Counted from the stretch's first letter, positions 30,731 to 40,031 are shown. The stretch is DNA of 47,983 nucleotides from Rhodanobacter sp. 67-28 (GCA_001898415.1 MKTU01000027.1:121873-169855); one strand, 5' to 3'. Notes: generated by a model from the sequence alone, not told the origin. Program-made: numbers and translations.

Positions 30731-33091
30731 TTACAGCGCGGTGAGATTGGCGTAGGCCGCCACCAGCCACTTGCTGCCCACCCCTTCGAAGTTGACCTGC
30801 AGGCGGGTGTGCGCGCCGCTGCCCTCGGCGCTGAGCACCACGCCTTCGCCGAAGCTGGGATGGCTCACGCGCTGGCCGAGTTTCACCGGCAGCGACTCGT
30901 CCAGGGAGGGCGACGTCTCGCGCGCGCGACCGGTGTACAGCGGTCGGGTCACGTGCACGCGCGGGCGCACTTCGTCGATCAGTTCGGCCGGCATTTCGGC
31001 GAGGAAGCGCGACGGGCGGGTCAGCATCTCGGCACCGTGCATGCGGCGCGACTCGGCGTGGCTGACGATCAGCCGCTGGCGCGCACGGGTGATGCCGACG
31101 TAGGCGAGCCGGCGCTCTTCCTCCAGCCGGCCCTCGTCGTTCACCGAGCGCTGGCTGGGGAACAGGCCTTCTTCCATGCCGACCAGGAACACCACCGGAA
31201 ACTCCAGCCCCTTGGCCGAATGCAGGGTCATCAGCTGCACGCAGTCCTCGCCTTCGGCACCCTGGCTTTCGCCGGCCTCCAGCGCGGCGTTGGAGAGGAA
31301 CGCGTTGAGCTCGCTCAGGCCCGCGTCGATATCCTCCGCCGAGCGCTCGAAGCGGCTGGCCACATTGATCAGCTCGTCCAGGTTCTCCACCCGCGCCTCG
31401 GCGTTGCCGCGGCTGTCCTTCTCGTAATAGTCGCGCAGGCCGGTGTGGGTGATGGCGTGGTCGATCTGTTCGGCCAGGGACAGGGAATGGTTCCCCTCTC
31501 CCTCCGGGAGAGGGGCCGGGGGTGAGGGTACGGGCGGAGCGGCGCCTTCCGGTGATCTCGTACCCTGAAAGTCGTGCGCCATCTGGTCGATCAAGGCCAG
31601 GAATGCCTTCACCGCATTCTTCGCGCGGCCGGCCAGCTCGTTGCCGCTGCCCAGTTCGATCAGCGCCGCTTCCCACATCGAGACGTTGTCGCGCCGCGCG
31701 CGCCGGCGCAGCACGTCGAGCGTGCGCTCGCCGATGCCGCGCGGCGGGGTGTTCACCGCGCGCTCGAACGCGGCATCGTCGTGGCGGTTGGCGCTGAGGC
31801 GCAGGTAGGCCAGCGCGTCCTTCACTTCGGCGCGGTCGAAGAAGCGCTGGCCGCCGTAGACGCGATAGCCGATGCGGCGCTGGACGAGCTGCTCCTCGAA
31901 GTTGCGCGACTGTGCGTTGGAGCGATAGAGGATCGCGCAATCCTGCGCACTGCCGTGCTCGTCGATGTACTCGCGGATGCGCTCGACCACGAAGCGCGCC
32001 TCGTCCTGCTCGTTGTAGGCGGCATACAGCGCGATGCGCTCGCCGTCCTCGCCGGCCGTCCACAGCTGCTTGCCGAGGCGGCTGCCGTTGCGCTGGATGA
32101 TGTGGTTGGCCGCCTGCAGGATGGTCGAGGTGGAGCGGTAGTTCTGTTCCAGCTTGATCGTGCGCGCACCGGGAAAATCGCGCAGGAACTGCTGCATGTT
32201 CTCGACCTTGGCACCGCGCCAGCCGTAGATGGACTGGTCGTCGTCGCCTACTGCGAAAACCTGACCGGTTTTCGCGGGAATAGGGAATGGGGAATAGGGA
32301 ATAGGAGCATCCCCGGTCGCCGCGGCGCCGTCAGCTCTCCCTATTCCCGATTCCCTATTCCCGATTCCTTGGTTCGCACCCGACAGGACGCGCACCCACG
32401 CATACTGCAGCGTGTTGGTGTCCTGGAACTCGTCGATCAGCAGATGGCGCCAGCGTTGCTGGTAGTGCTCCAGCACGGCGGGATTTTTCAGCCACAGTTC
32501 GTGCGCGCGCAGCAGCAGTTCGGCGAAGTCCACCAGGCCGGCGCGACGACAGGCTTCCTCATAGGCCGTGTAGATGTTGACGAAAGCGCGCGTTACCGGG
32601 TGGTCGCGATGCTCGATGCCGTCCGGCCGCTTGCCCTCGTCCTTCCACTGGTTGATCTGCCAGCAGGCCTGGCGCGGCGGGAACTTCGCCTCGTCCAGCC
32701 CCAGCCCGGCCACCACGCGCTTGACCAGCCGCTGCTGGTCGTCGGAATCCAGGATCTGGAACGTCTCGGGGAGGCCCGCCTCGCGCCAGTGCCGGCGCAG
32801 CAGGCGGTGGGCGATGCCATGGAAGGTGCCCACGGTCAGCCCCTGGGTGCCACCGGGGATCAGCGAGGCCAGCCGCGCGCGCATTTCGCCGGCGGCCTTG
32901 TTGGTGAAGGTGACGGCGAGGATTGCCCACGGCGGCACGCCTTCGGCCTGCATCAGCCAGCCGATGCGGTGGGTCAGCACGCGGGTCTTGCCGGAGCCGG
33001 CGCCGGCCAGCACGAGGTAGTGCCCGGGTGGGGCGCAGACGGCTTCGCGCTGGGCTTCGTTCAGCGGATCGATCAGGTACGAGACATCCAT
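30731..33091 (-). CDS. uvrD: DNA helicase II UvrD with two in-frame repeat-derived insertions
   Basis: This is a 786-residue superfamily 1A helicase for nucleotide-excision and mismatch repair. Motifs in order are LVLAGAGSGKTRVLTHR (Walker A), TFTNKAAGEMRARL, LIDEFQDTNTLQYAW, FAVGDDDQSIYGWRGAK, IKLEQNYRSTSTIL, LMTLHSAKGLEFPVVF and YVGITRARQRL. It exceeds the usual length (E. coli 720) by about the size of two insertions. Residues about 242-272, between motifs II and III, come from a family D element. Residues about 509-533 come from a family F element. Both keep the frame. The start is ATG 33091 (MDVSYLIDPLNEAQREAV); ATG 33100 is an alternative. Confidence 0.95.
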   Translation of the reverse strand: MDVSYLIDPLNEAQREAVCAPPGHYLVLAGAGSGKTRVLTHRIGWLMQAEGVPPWAILAVTFTNKAAGEMRARLASLIPGGTQGLTVGTFHGIAHRLLRRHWREAGLPETFQILDSDDQQRLVKRVVAGLGLDEAKFPPRQACWQINQWKDEGKRPDGIEHRDHPVTRAFVNIYTAYEEACRRAGLVDFAELLLRAHELWLKNPAVLEHYQQRWRHLLIDEFQDTNTLQYAWVRVLSGANQGIGNRESGIGRADGAAATGDAPIPYSPFPIPAKTGQVFAVGDDDQSIYGWRGAKVENMQQFLRDFPGARTIKLEQNYRSTSTILQAANHIIQRNGSRLGKQLWTAGEDGERIALYAAYNEQDEARFVVERIREYIDEHGSAQDCAILYRSNAQSRNFEEQLVQRRIGYRVYGGQRFFDRAEVKDALAYLRLSANRHDDAAFERAVNTPPRGIGERTLDVLRRRARRDNVSMWEAALIELGSGNELAGRAKNAVKAFLALIDQMAHDFQGTRSPEGAAPPVPSPPAPLPEGEGNHSLSLAEQIDHAITHTGLRDYYEKDSRGNAEARVENLDELINVASRFERSAEDIDAGLSELNAFLSNAALEAGESQGAEGEDCVQLMTLHSAKGLEFPVVFLVGMEEGLFPSQRSVNDEGRLEEERRLAYVGITRARQRLIVSHAESRRMHGAEMLTRPSRFLAEMPAELIDEVRPRVHVTRPLYTGRARETSPSLDESLPVKLGQRVSHPSFGEGVVLSAEGSGAHTRLQVNFEGVGSKWLVAAYANLTAL
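31493..31566. repeat. Family F palindromic repeat inserted in uvrD
   Basis: CCCCTCTCCCTCCGGGAGAG (from 31493) continues into GGGCCGGGGGTGAGGG, a dispersed palindrome common in Xanthomonadales and other proteobacteria. It is followed by an inverted pair AGGGTACG (31526-31533) and CGTACCCT (31559-31566). It is read in frame as a Pro/Gly/Glu-rich loop of about 25 residues (PPVPSPPAPLPEGEG) in the 2B/1B helical region of UvrD. Confidence 0.75.
32276..32368. repeat. Family D facing heptad arrays, copy 2, inserted in uvrD
   Basis: Four GGGAAT-type heptads (32276-32303, ending A, G, A, A in order) face four inverted heptads (32339-32366, alternating CCCTATT and CCCGATT). A 35-base GC-rich spacer lies between. 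The 93-base insertion equals 31 codons and is translated as GIGNRESGIG, a spacer, then IPYSPFPIP. The left array has the same heptad order as the copy between accB and accC. Confidence 0.9.
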
Positions 33092-33108
33092 CTCGCCCAT
33101 TGTAGTGG

Positions 33109-33153
33109 CCGCCAACGAAAACCGCCGCGAAGCGCGGCGGTTTTCGTTGGCGG
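33109..33153. terminator. 21-bp perfect hairpin, probable bidirectional terminator
   Basis: Perfect arms at 33109-33129 and 33133-33153 enclose a 3-base loop. Each arm contains AAAACC/GGTTTT, so either strand could use it to end transcription. It lies between the small membrane protein gene (which ends at 33165) and the uvrD start. Confidence 0.75.
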
Positions 33154-33164
33154 GTCGATGCGCT

Positions 33165-33383
33165 TCAGCGCTTCTGCATGAAGCCGCCGAGGGCGAGCAG
33201 GCCGCCGACGACGACACCGACGATGCCGATCCACTGCGGCACGCCCTTGTCGTGCGTGGCGGTGAGCTTGGCCGAGCCGACCTGCACCAGCGTGTCGGTG
33301 TCCTGGTAGAAGGCATGTCCGGCGACCACCCAGATGCCCGCGGCGACGAGAATGATGCCAATGACGATCAAGCCTGCACGCAT
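33165..33383 (-). CDS. Small DUF3185-family membrane protein, 72 aa
   Basis: This protein of about 72 residues has two membrane helices (AGLIVIGIILVAAGIWVVAG and IGIVGVVVGGLLALGGFMQ) and a polar middle with HAFYQDTDTLVQVGSAKL. The pattern matches the DUF3185 family. Function is unknown. The ATG at 33383 is chosen by family start. It lies between the predicted sRNA behind polA and the uvrD hairpin, and is probably transcribed separately. Confidence 0.82.
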   Translation of the reverse strand: MRAGLIVIGIILVAAGIWVVAGHAFYQDTDTLVQVGSAKLTATHDKGVPQWIGIVGVVVGGLLALGGFMQKR

Positions 33384-33456
33384 GGTATTCCCCGTGATGA
33401 TGGTGGATCGAGTATGCCGCAATCGTTCGTGCACGGAATGTACACGCCGGCGAGGC

Positions 33457-33495
33457 AAAAAAAGGCCCCGAAGGTTAGGGGGAACCTTCGGGGCC
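33457..33495 (-). terminator. Intrinsic terminator of the predicted sRNA / polA transcript
   Basis: A 13-bp perfect stem (33464-33476 with 33483-33495) has a 6-base loop and is followed by seven T residues on the minus strand (33463-33457). It is one of the two strongest terminators in the window. It ends the predicted sRNA and any polA read-through. Confidence 0.92.
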
Positions 33496-33582
33496 GGGGC
33501 AGACGCGAAAACCCAGGGGAGAGGTTCGCGACTGTGGCCGCCCAGGGAGGTGGGCTGGCCGCGGATGCCGTTGCGTGCATCC
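33457..33582 (-). ncRNA. Predicted sRNA behind polA with C-rich hairpin loops (sX13-like)
   Basis: The minus strand reads as a compact RNA of about 125 bases with four hairpins. The first is GGATGC...GCATCC (33582-33563). The second (33560-33536) has loop CCUCCC, the third (33530-33504) has a loop containing CUCCCC, and the last is a 13-bp terminator stem with loop CCCCCU followed by seven U. C-rich loops that can pair with Shine-Dalgarno sequences are the hallmark of the Xanthomonas sRNA sX13, and the length agrees. A promoter with TCTAAT at -10 lies at the expected distance. The position just downstream of polA is also that of Spot 42 in E. coli. The relation to sX13 is inferred from architecture, not from alignment. 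Confidence 0.68.
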
Positions 33583-33587
33583 GAAGG

Positions 33588-33618
33588 ATTAGATGCGGCC
33601 GCGCCGGGAAAGTTGCAA
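33588..33618 (-). promoter_or_regulatory. Candidate promoter of the predicted sRNA
   Basis: On the minus strand TTGCAA (33618-33613) and TCTAAT (33593-33588, 5 of 6 to consensus) are 19 bases apart. The predicted start near 33581 coincides with the first hairpin. The spacing is on the long side. Confidence 0.45.
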
Positions 33619-33677
33619 GGCTCGCGCAGAAATTCAACTGCGATTCATTCTCATGGAAAATTAACCTCCGGCCGGCG

Positions 33678-36413
33678 TCAGTGTGCCTCGTCCCAGTTGG
33701 CGCCCACGCCGACATCGACCAGCAGCGGCACGGACAGTTCCGCCGCGCCGGACATCCGCTCCGACACCGCGCGGCGGACCTCCTCGACGGCGTCGGCGCG
33801 CACCTCGAACACCAGTTCGTCGTGCACCTGCATCAGCATGTGGGCGTCGTCGCGTTCGGCCAGCCACGCCGCCACGGTGATCATCGCGCGCTTGATGATG
33901 TCCGCCGCGGTGCCCTGCATCGGCGCGTTCACCGCGGCGCGTTCGGCGCCCTGGCGCAGGCCGGCGTTGCGTGCGGTGAGGTTTTCCAGGTACAGCCGGC
34001 GGCCGAACAGGGTCTCCACGTAGCCGTCGCGGTGGGCCCGCTCGCGGGTGGCTTCCATGAAAGCACGCACGCCGGGGTAGCGCGAGAAATAGCGGCCCAT
34101 GTAGTCGCTGGCCTCGCCGCGGTCCACGCCGAGCTGGCGGGCCAGGCCGAACGCGCTCATGCCGTACATCAGGCCGAAATTGATCGCCTTGGCCGCGCGG
34201 CGCTGGTTGGTGGTGATGTCTTCCGGCGCCACGCCGAACACTTCGGCCGCGGTGGCGCGATGCACGTCGCCACCGGAGTGGAACGCGCGCAGCAGGCCTT
34301 CGTCGCCGGACAGGTGGGCCATGATGCGCAGTTCGATCTGCGAGTAGTCCGCCGCCATCACCTTCCACCCCGGCGGCGCGATGAAGGCCTGGCGGATGCG
34401 CCGGCCTTCCTCGGTGCGCACCGGGATGTTCTGCAGGTTGGGGTCGGAGGAGGAGATCCGCCCGGTCGCCACCGAGCCTTGGTGGTAGCTGGTGTGCACG
34501 CGGCCGGTGCGCGGGTTGACGATGCCGGACAGCTTGTCGGTGTAGGTGCTGCGCAGCTTGGCCAGGCCGCGGTAGTCCAGGATCAACCGCGGCAGTTCGT
34601 GCGTCTCGGCAATCGCCTCCAGCGCTTCCTCGTTGGTCGAGGGCTGGCCGGTGGGCGTCTTGAGTTTCGCTTCCAGGCCCAGTTCGTCGAACAGCACCGC
34701 CTGCAGCTGCCTGGGTGAATCGAGATTGAACTCGCGCCCGGCCAGCGCATGCGATTGCTGCTGCAGCTCCAGCATGCGCTTGCCCAGCTGCTGGCTCTGC
34801 GCGCGCAGCGCGTCGCCGTCGATCAGGACGCCGCGGCGCTCCATCCCGGCCAGCACCGGCACCAGCGGAATCTCGATCTCCTCGTACACGCGTTGCAGCG
34901 AGGGCACGCCCTGCAGCCTGGGCCATAGCGCATGGTGCAGGCGCAGGGTGATGTCGGCATCCTCGGCGGCGTAGCGGCAGGCAGTGTCCAGGTCCACCTG
35001 CGAGAAGGAAATCTGCTTGGCCCCCTTGCCGGCGACTTGCTCGTATTTCACGGTCTCGTAGCCGAGGTATTTCTTCGCCAGCGAATCCATGTCGTGGCGT
35101 GTGGCGGTGGCGTTCCACACGTAGGATTCAAGCATCGAATCGTGCTTCACGCCCTGCACCGTGATGCCGTAATGCGACAGGATGTTGATGTCGTACTTCG
35201 CGTGCTGGCCGAGCTTGGGCCGCGCGGCATCCTCGAAGATCGGCTTGAGCGCGCGCAGCACCTCGCCACGATCGAGCTGCGGCGGCGCGCCCGGATAGTC
35301 GTGGCCGAGCGGGATGTAGCAGGCCTTGCCCGGCTCCACCGCGAAACTGATGCCGACGATGTCCGCACGCATCGCGTCGATGCTGGTGGTTTCCGTATCG
35401 AAGGCGATCAGTTCGGCGCTGCGAAGCTTTTCCAGCCACGCATCGAAGGCCGGCCGGGTGATGACCAGTTCGTATTCGCCCGGCCCTTGCAGGAGCGCAC
35501 CCTGTGCGCGATGCCCTTCGTCCCGCGCCGGAGGAGCTTCGCGCACGGGGTGCGCTCCTGCAGGTTCCGCCGCTCCATCCAGCTCCTTCAACGCCGCCTT
35601 GAACTCGTAGCGCGTGTACAGCTCGCGCAACTGTTCGACATTGGGCTCGCGCTGCGCCAGGTCGGTGGGGCCGAACTCCAGTGCCACGTCGGTCTTGATC
35701 GTCACCAGTTCGCGCGACAGCGGCAGTTGCGGCAGCGTGGCGCGCAGGCTCTCGCCGATCTTGCCGCCGACCTTGTCGGCATTGGCCATCACGCCATCCA
35801 GCGAATCGAACTCGGCCAGCCATTTGGCGGCGGTCTTGGGCCCGCACTTGGGCACGCCGGGAATGTTGTCGATGGCGTCGCCGGTGAGCGTGAGAAAGTC
35901 GATGATCTGGTCCGGCCGCACGCCGAACTTGGCCATCACGCCGGCATCGTCCATCACCGTGCCGGTCATGGTGTTGACCAGGGTGACCTGCGGTCCGACC
36001 AGCTGCGCCATGTCCTTGTCGCTGGTGGACACTTCCACCTCGATGCCGAGTGCGCGCGCCTGCACCGCCAGCGTGCCGATCACGTCGTCGGCCTCGACGC
36101 CGTCCACGCGCAGGATCGGAAAGCCCAGCGCAGCGACGATGGCCAGCATCGGCGCAACCTGCGCGCGCAGGTCGTCCGGCATCGGCGGCCGGTTCGCCTT
36201 GTACTGGTCGTACAACGCATCGCGGAAGGTCGGCCCGGGCGCGTCGCTGACGAAGGCCAGGTAATCGGGCTTTGCCTTCAGCGTGGCGCGCAGCATGTTG
36301 ACCACGCCGAACAGCGCACCGGTGGGCTCGCCGCGCGCGTTGGAAAGCGGCGGCAACGCGTGGAACGCGCGGTAGAGATAGGACGAACCGTCGATGAGGA
36401 TGAGCTTGGGCAT
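33678..36413 (-). CDS. polA: DNA polymerase I, with an in-frame repeat-derived linker
   Basis: This 911-residue polymerase has all three domains. The 5'-3' exonuclease (residues 1 to about 280) contains ILIDGSSYLYRAFHALPP, VDGVEADDVIGTLA and GDAIDNIPGVPKCGPKTA. The 3'-5' exonuclease begins about 315 and has AFDTETTS and HAKYDINIL. The polymerase contains MAADYSQIELRIMAHLSGD, RRAAKAINFGLMYGMSAFGL and MLMQVHDELVFEV. Residues about 285-309, in the flexible linker after the 5' nuclease, are encoded by a family B-like repeat. The ATG at 36413 gives MPKLILIDGS. A DUF2782 gene is divergent. A terminator and predicted sRNA lie downstream. Confidence 0.97.
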   Translation of the reverse strand: MPKLILIDGSSYLYRAFHALPPLSNARGEPTGALFGVVNMLRATLKAKPDYLAFVSDAPGPTFRDALYDQYKANRPPMPDDLRAQVAPMLAIVAALGFPILRVDGVEADDVIGTLAVQARALGIEVEVSTSDKDMAQLVGPQVTLVNTMTGTVMDDAGVMAKFGVRPDQIIDFLTLTGDAIDNIPGVPKCGPKTAAKWLAEFDSLDGVMANADKVGGKIGESLRATLPQLPLSRELVTIKTDVALEFGPTDLAQREPNVEQLRELYTRYEFKAALKELDGAAEPAGAHPVREAPPARDEGHRAQGALLQGPGEYELVITRPAFDAWLEKLRSAELIAFDTETTSIDAMRADIVGISFAVEPGKACYIPLGHDYPGAPPQLDRGEVLRALKPIFEDAARPKLGQHAKYDINILSHYGITVQGVKHDSMLESYVWNATATRHDMDSLAKKYLGYETVKYEQVAGKGAKQISFSQVDLDTACRYAAEDADITLRLHHALWPRLQGVPSLQRVYEEIEIPLVPVLAGMERRGVLIDGDALRAQSQQLGKRMLELQQQSHALAGREFNLDSPRQLQAVLFDELGLEAKLKTPTGQPSTNEEALEAIAETHELPRLILDYRGLAKLRSTYTDKLSGIVNPRTGRVHTSYHQGSVATGRISSSDPNLQNIPVRTEEGRRIRQAFIAPPGWKVMAADYSQIELRIMAHLSGDEGLLRAFHSGGDVHRATAAEVFGVAPEDITTNQRRAAKAINFGLMYGMSAFGLARQLGVDRGEASDYMGRYFSRYPGVRAFMEATRERAHRDGYVETLFGRRLYLENLTARNAGLRQGAERAAVNAPMQGTAADIIKRAMITVAAWLAERDDAHMLMQVHDELVFEVRADAVEEVRRAVSERMSGAAELSVPLLVDVGVGANWDEAH
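35489..35562. repeat. Family B-like repeat inserted in polA
   Basis: GCAGGAGCGCACCC then TGTGCGCGATG (35489-35513) faces CGCGCACGGGG then TGCGCTCCTGC (35540-35561). It has the GCAGGAGC head and CGATG tail of family B but a diverged stem. It is read in frame as REAPPARDEGHRAQGALLQG in the linker between the two exonuclease domains. Confidence 0.82.
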
Positions 36414-36506
36414 GGGCGCGATTCTCGCATGCACGGCGAAATGTCGCGTTTCACGGAAGCGCCGCGGGTGCGCTGCTATGCTGCCCTCCCCATCGAGGTT
36501 GCCGCC

Positions 36507-37025
36507 ATGAAAATCCCTGCCGTGCCGGTTGTTGTCGCCACCTTGCTGTCGACCGCGCTGTTCGCCGCGGCAGTGCACGCCCAGACGGCCGCCCCCGGTC
36601 CGGCCTTGCCGCCGCCCGGCATGAACGATCCCGGCGTGCAGGCAAACCCGCCGCCGGCCACGTCCGCGGCACCGCCCGCGAGCGCGCCGAAACCCGATCT
36701 GCGTCCGCTCACCCTGCCGGCGATGAAGAGCGGCGACAGCCGCATGGGCCGTCCCGCCGACGAGCCCGAAGTGCAGATCCGTCAGCAGGGCGAAAACACG
36801 GTGCAGGAATACAGCCGCAACGGTCGCGTCTACATGGTGGTGGTCACGCCCAGGCACGGCCTGCAGCAGACCTACATGGTCGACCCGCAGGGCCGGCTGG
36901 TGGACGAACACGGCCAGCGACGCGCCACGCCTGCGCTGTACAAGGTGCTGGAATGGGGCAAGAGCCGCCCGCCGGCCGAGCCGTCCGACGACACCGGCGC
37001 GCCGGCTTCCAGCAGCAGTCGCTGA
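36507..37025 (+). CDS. DUF2782 family periplasmic protein
   Basis: This 172-residue protein has a signal peptide (ending AAAVHA) and a long Pro/Ala-rich spacer (residues about 28-75). The conserved DUF2782 core reads EVQIRQQGENTVQEYSRNG, then RVYMVVVTPRHGLQQTYMVD and the ending LYKVLEWGKSRPP. The domain is found beside polA in many gammaproteobacteria, and its function is unknown. A GAGG lies upstream of the ATG at 36507. It is divergent from polA with a 93-base intergenic region. Confidence 0.87.
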   Translation: MKIPAVPVVVATLLSTALFAAAVHAQTAAPGPALPPPGMNDPGVQANPPPATSAAPPASAPKPDLRPLTLPAMKSGDSRMGRPADEPEVQIRQQGENTVQEYSRNGRVYMVVVTPRHGLQQTYMVDPQGRLVDEHGQRRATPALYKVLEWGKSRPPAEPSDDTGAPASSSSR

Positions 37026-37047
37026 ACCTCGATGACGGCGCGGCCGC

Positions 37048-37758
37048 TCAGGCCGGGTCGTCCAGCTCCGGGTAGTGGCGGAAGATGCCGCTTTCATTGA
37101 ACGGTACGCGCCGCGTGGACGCCAGGTAGGCCGCGATACGCGGGCGCTGGGTCACGTTGGCGTGCAGCGCGTGCAGCAAGGGCAGGCCGGCGTGCAGGCG
37201 TTGCATCATGCGGGGAAACGCATAGTTCAGGCCACTCATCAGCTGGAACAGCGACAGGTCGACGCAGGAGTGCCGGCGCAGGGCGTGGCGGCCACCGCCG
37301 CGCTCCAGCACCTGCTCGAAGTAGTGGAGGAACTTCGGCAGCCGCTGCGTGCGCAGGTCGCCGGCCCGGCGGCGGGCTTCCTCGCGCTGGTCTTCGTAGT
37401 AAAGGCCGCTGGCGATGGGGTGGTGCGCGTCGTGCACTTCTGCCACGAGGTCGGCGATGGTCAATTGCAGCTGGTGGGCGTAGCGCCGCACGCTGGTGCC
37501 TTGCGGCAGCAGCGACAGTGGCGGGCCCAGGTACTGCAGGATGTTCGCGGTCTGCGCGATCACCAGCCGACCGGCCTTGAGAAACGGCGGTGCGAACGGC
37601 AACGCGCCTTCGTGCGCGCCGTCGAGGTAGCGCACGATGGCATCGTCGCCTTCCTCGCGCGCCACGTCGACGTAATCGGCGCCGGCATCCTCCAGCGCCA
37701 ACCGCACGAATTCACCGCGGCCCTGGATGCCGCTCCAGTAATACAGTTCGTAGCGCAT
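37048..37758 (-). CDS. Glutathione S-transferase family protein
   Basis: This 236-residue protein has a thioredoxin-like N-terminal half (MRYELYYWSGIQGRGEFVRL and PPFLKAGRLVIAQTANILQY, with the glutathione-binding region) and an all-helical C-terminal half. The Tyr near the start and the SGIQGRGE pattern resemble sigma/alpha-type or uncharacterised bacterial GSTs. It likely binds glutathione for detoxification or reduction; the substrate is unknown. GGAGG precedes the ATG at 37758. It converges on the DUF2782 gene, and a family B repeat separates its 5' end from purH. Confidence 0.87.
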   Translation of the reverse strand: MRYELYYWSGIQGRGEFVRLALEDAGADYVDVAREEGDDAIVRYLDGAHEGALPFAPPFLKAGRLVIAQTANILQYLGPPLSLLPQGTSVRRYAHQLQLTIADLVAEVHDAHHPIASGLYYEDQREEARRRAGDLRTQRLPKFLHYFEQVLERGGGRHALRRHSCVDLSLFQLMSGLNYAFPRMMQRLHAGLPLLHALHANVTQRPRIAAYLASTRRVPFNESGIFRHYPELDDPA

Positions 37759-37813
37759 GGCAGCCTCCGCAGCGGGATATCCGATGCTGCGGCGTGACAC
37801 TACTACACGACGT

Positions 37814-37890
37814 GCAGGAGCCCGCTCGCGGGCGATGCTCTTGCCTTTGCGAATCCCCGGGAAAGGCATCGCCCGCGAGCGGGCTCCCGC
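37814..37890. repeat. Family B inverted-repeat element, copy 2
   Basis: Facing units lie at 37814-37837 (GCAGGAGCCCG, then CTCGCGGGCGATG) and 37867-37890 (CATCGCCCGCGAG, then CGGGCTCCCGC). It lies 11 bases beyond the purH stop and probably acts as the 3' end structure of the purH mRNA. Confidence 0.87.
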
Positions 37891-37901
37891 GGGGCGTGCG
37901 C

Positions 37902-39512
<1,611 letters not shown>

Positions 39513-39521
39513 GATGGCTCC

Positions 39522-39597
39522 GGGATCAGGGATGGAAAATTCGTGGTTGCAGTGGCGGGCCGGGCGGTGATCTGGGCTGTTGCCAATCCCCCATCCC
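39522..39597. repeat. Weak facing repeat between fis and purH (family G, degenerate)
   Basis: GGGATCA then GGGATGG (39522-39535) faces CCAATCC then CCCATCC (39583-39596). It looks like a two-unit version of the heptad-array design with a GGGATNG core. Short and imperfect; could be chance. Confidence 0.4.
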
Positions 39598-39609
39598 GCG
39601 TCAGCGGCC

Positions 39610-39933
39610 TCAAAGCAACCCGTGCGCCGCCAGCTTCTTGCGCAGCGTGGCGCGATTGATGCCCAGCGCCACGGCGGCGCGGCTCTGGTTGCCGCCGTGG
39701 AAGGCCAGCACCTCGCGCAGCAGCGGCACTTCGACTTCGTGCAGCACCAGCGCGTGCAGGCCCTCGGCACATTCGGTGTCGCCGATGTCGGCCAGATAGC
39801 GTCGCACCGTGCGGCTGACGCACTCACTCAGTGCGCTGCCGGAGCCGTGCGCAAGCGCAGCTTGCGACGAGGTCGATACGGCAGCCTCGGCGGCAGGCAG
39901 TCTGGCGGCATTCACGGATACTTTCCCTCGCAT
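39610..39933 (-). CDS. fis: Fis family DNA-binding/nucleoid protein
   Basis: This 107-residue protein is close to the usual Fis length (98 in E. coli). The C-terminal half has the Fis helix-turn-helix ([20 protein letters not shown], then [12 protein letters not shown]), which bends DNA at rRNA and many other promoters. The N-terminal extension ([20 protein letters not shown]) is Ala/Ser-rich and less conserved. The start at ATG 39933 is plausible. In many gammaproteobacteria fis follows dusB; here it is preceded by a DUF3426 gene about 200 bases away and followed by purH. A candidate promoter lies about 100 bases upstream. Confidence 0.92.
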   Translation of the reverse strand: MRGKVSVNAARLPAAEAAVSTSSQAALAHGSGSALSECVSRTVRRYLADIGDTECAEGLHALVLHEVEVPLLREVLAFHGGNQSRAAVALGINRATLRKKLAAHGLL

Positions 39934-40031
39934 GCGGTGCGGCGGCTGCGAGGGCCGCTGCGTTCTCTGGTGTCGGTTGGTGCATTCGCAGCATGGATCG
40001 AGTGCCGGCGGGCACTCGGTGCGAGCGCTTG

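Noticed and set aside
32276-32368. uvrD insertion considered as a frameshifted or broken gene
   Set aside because: The frame is kept through both insertions and all helicase motifs are present in order, so it is called an intact gene.
35489-35562. polA repeat considered as an assembly artefact
   Set aside because: The frame and the domain border are preserved exactly and similar repeats occur in intergenic regions. An artefact cannot be fully excluded without reads.
34932-37025. Plus-strand open frame of 697 codons ending in the DUF2782 gene
   Set aside because: The upstream 525 codons are antisense to polA and have no motif. The real gene begins at the ATG at 36507, which has a signal peptide.
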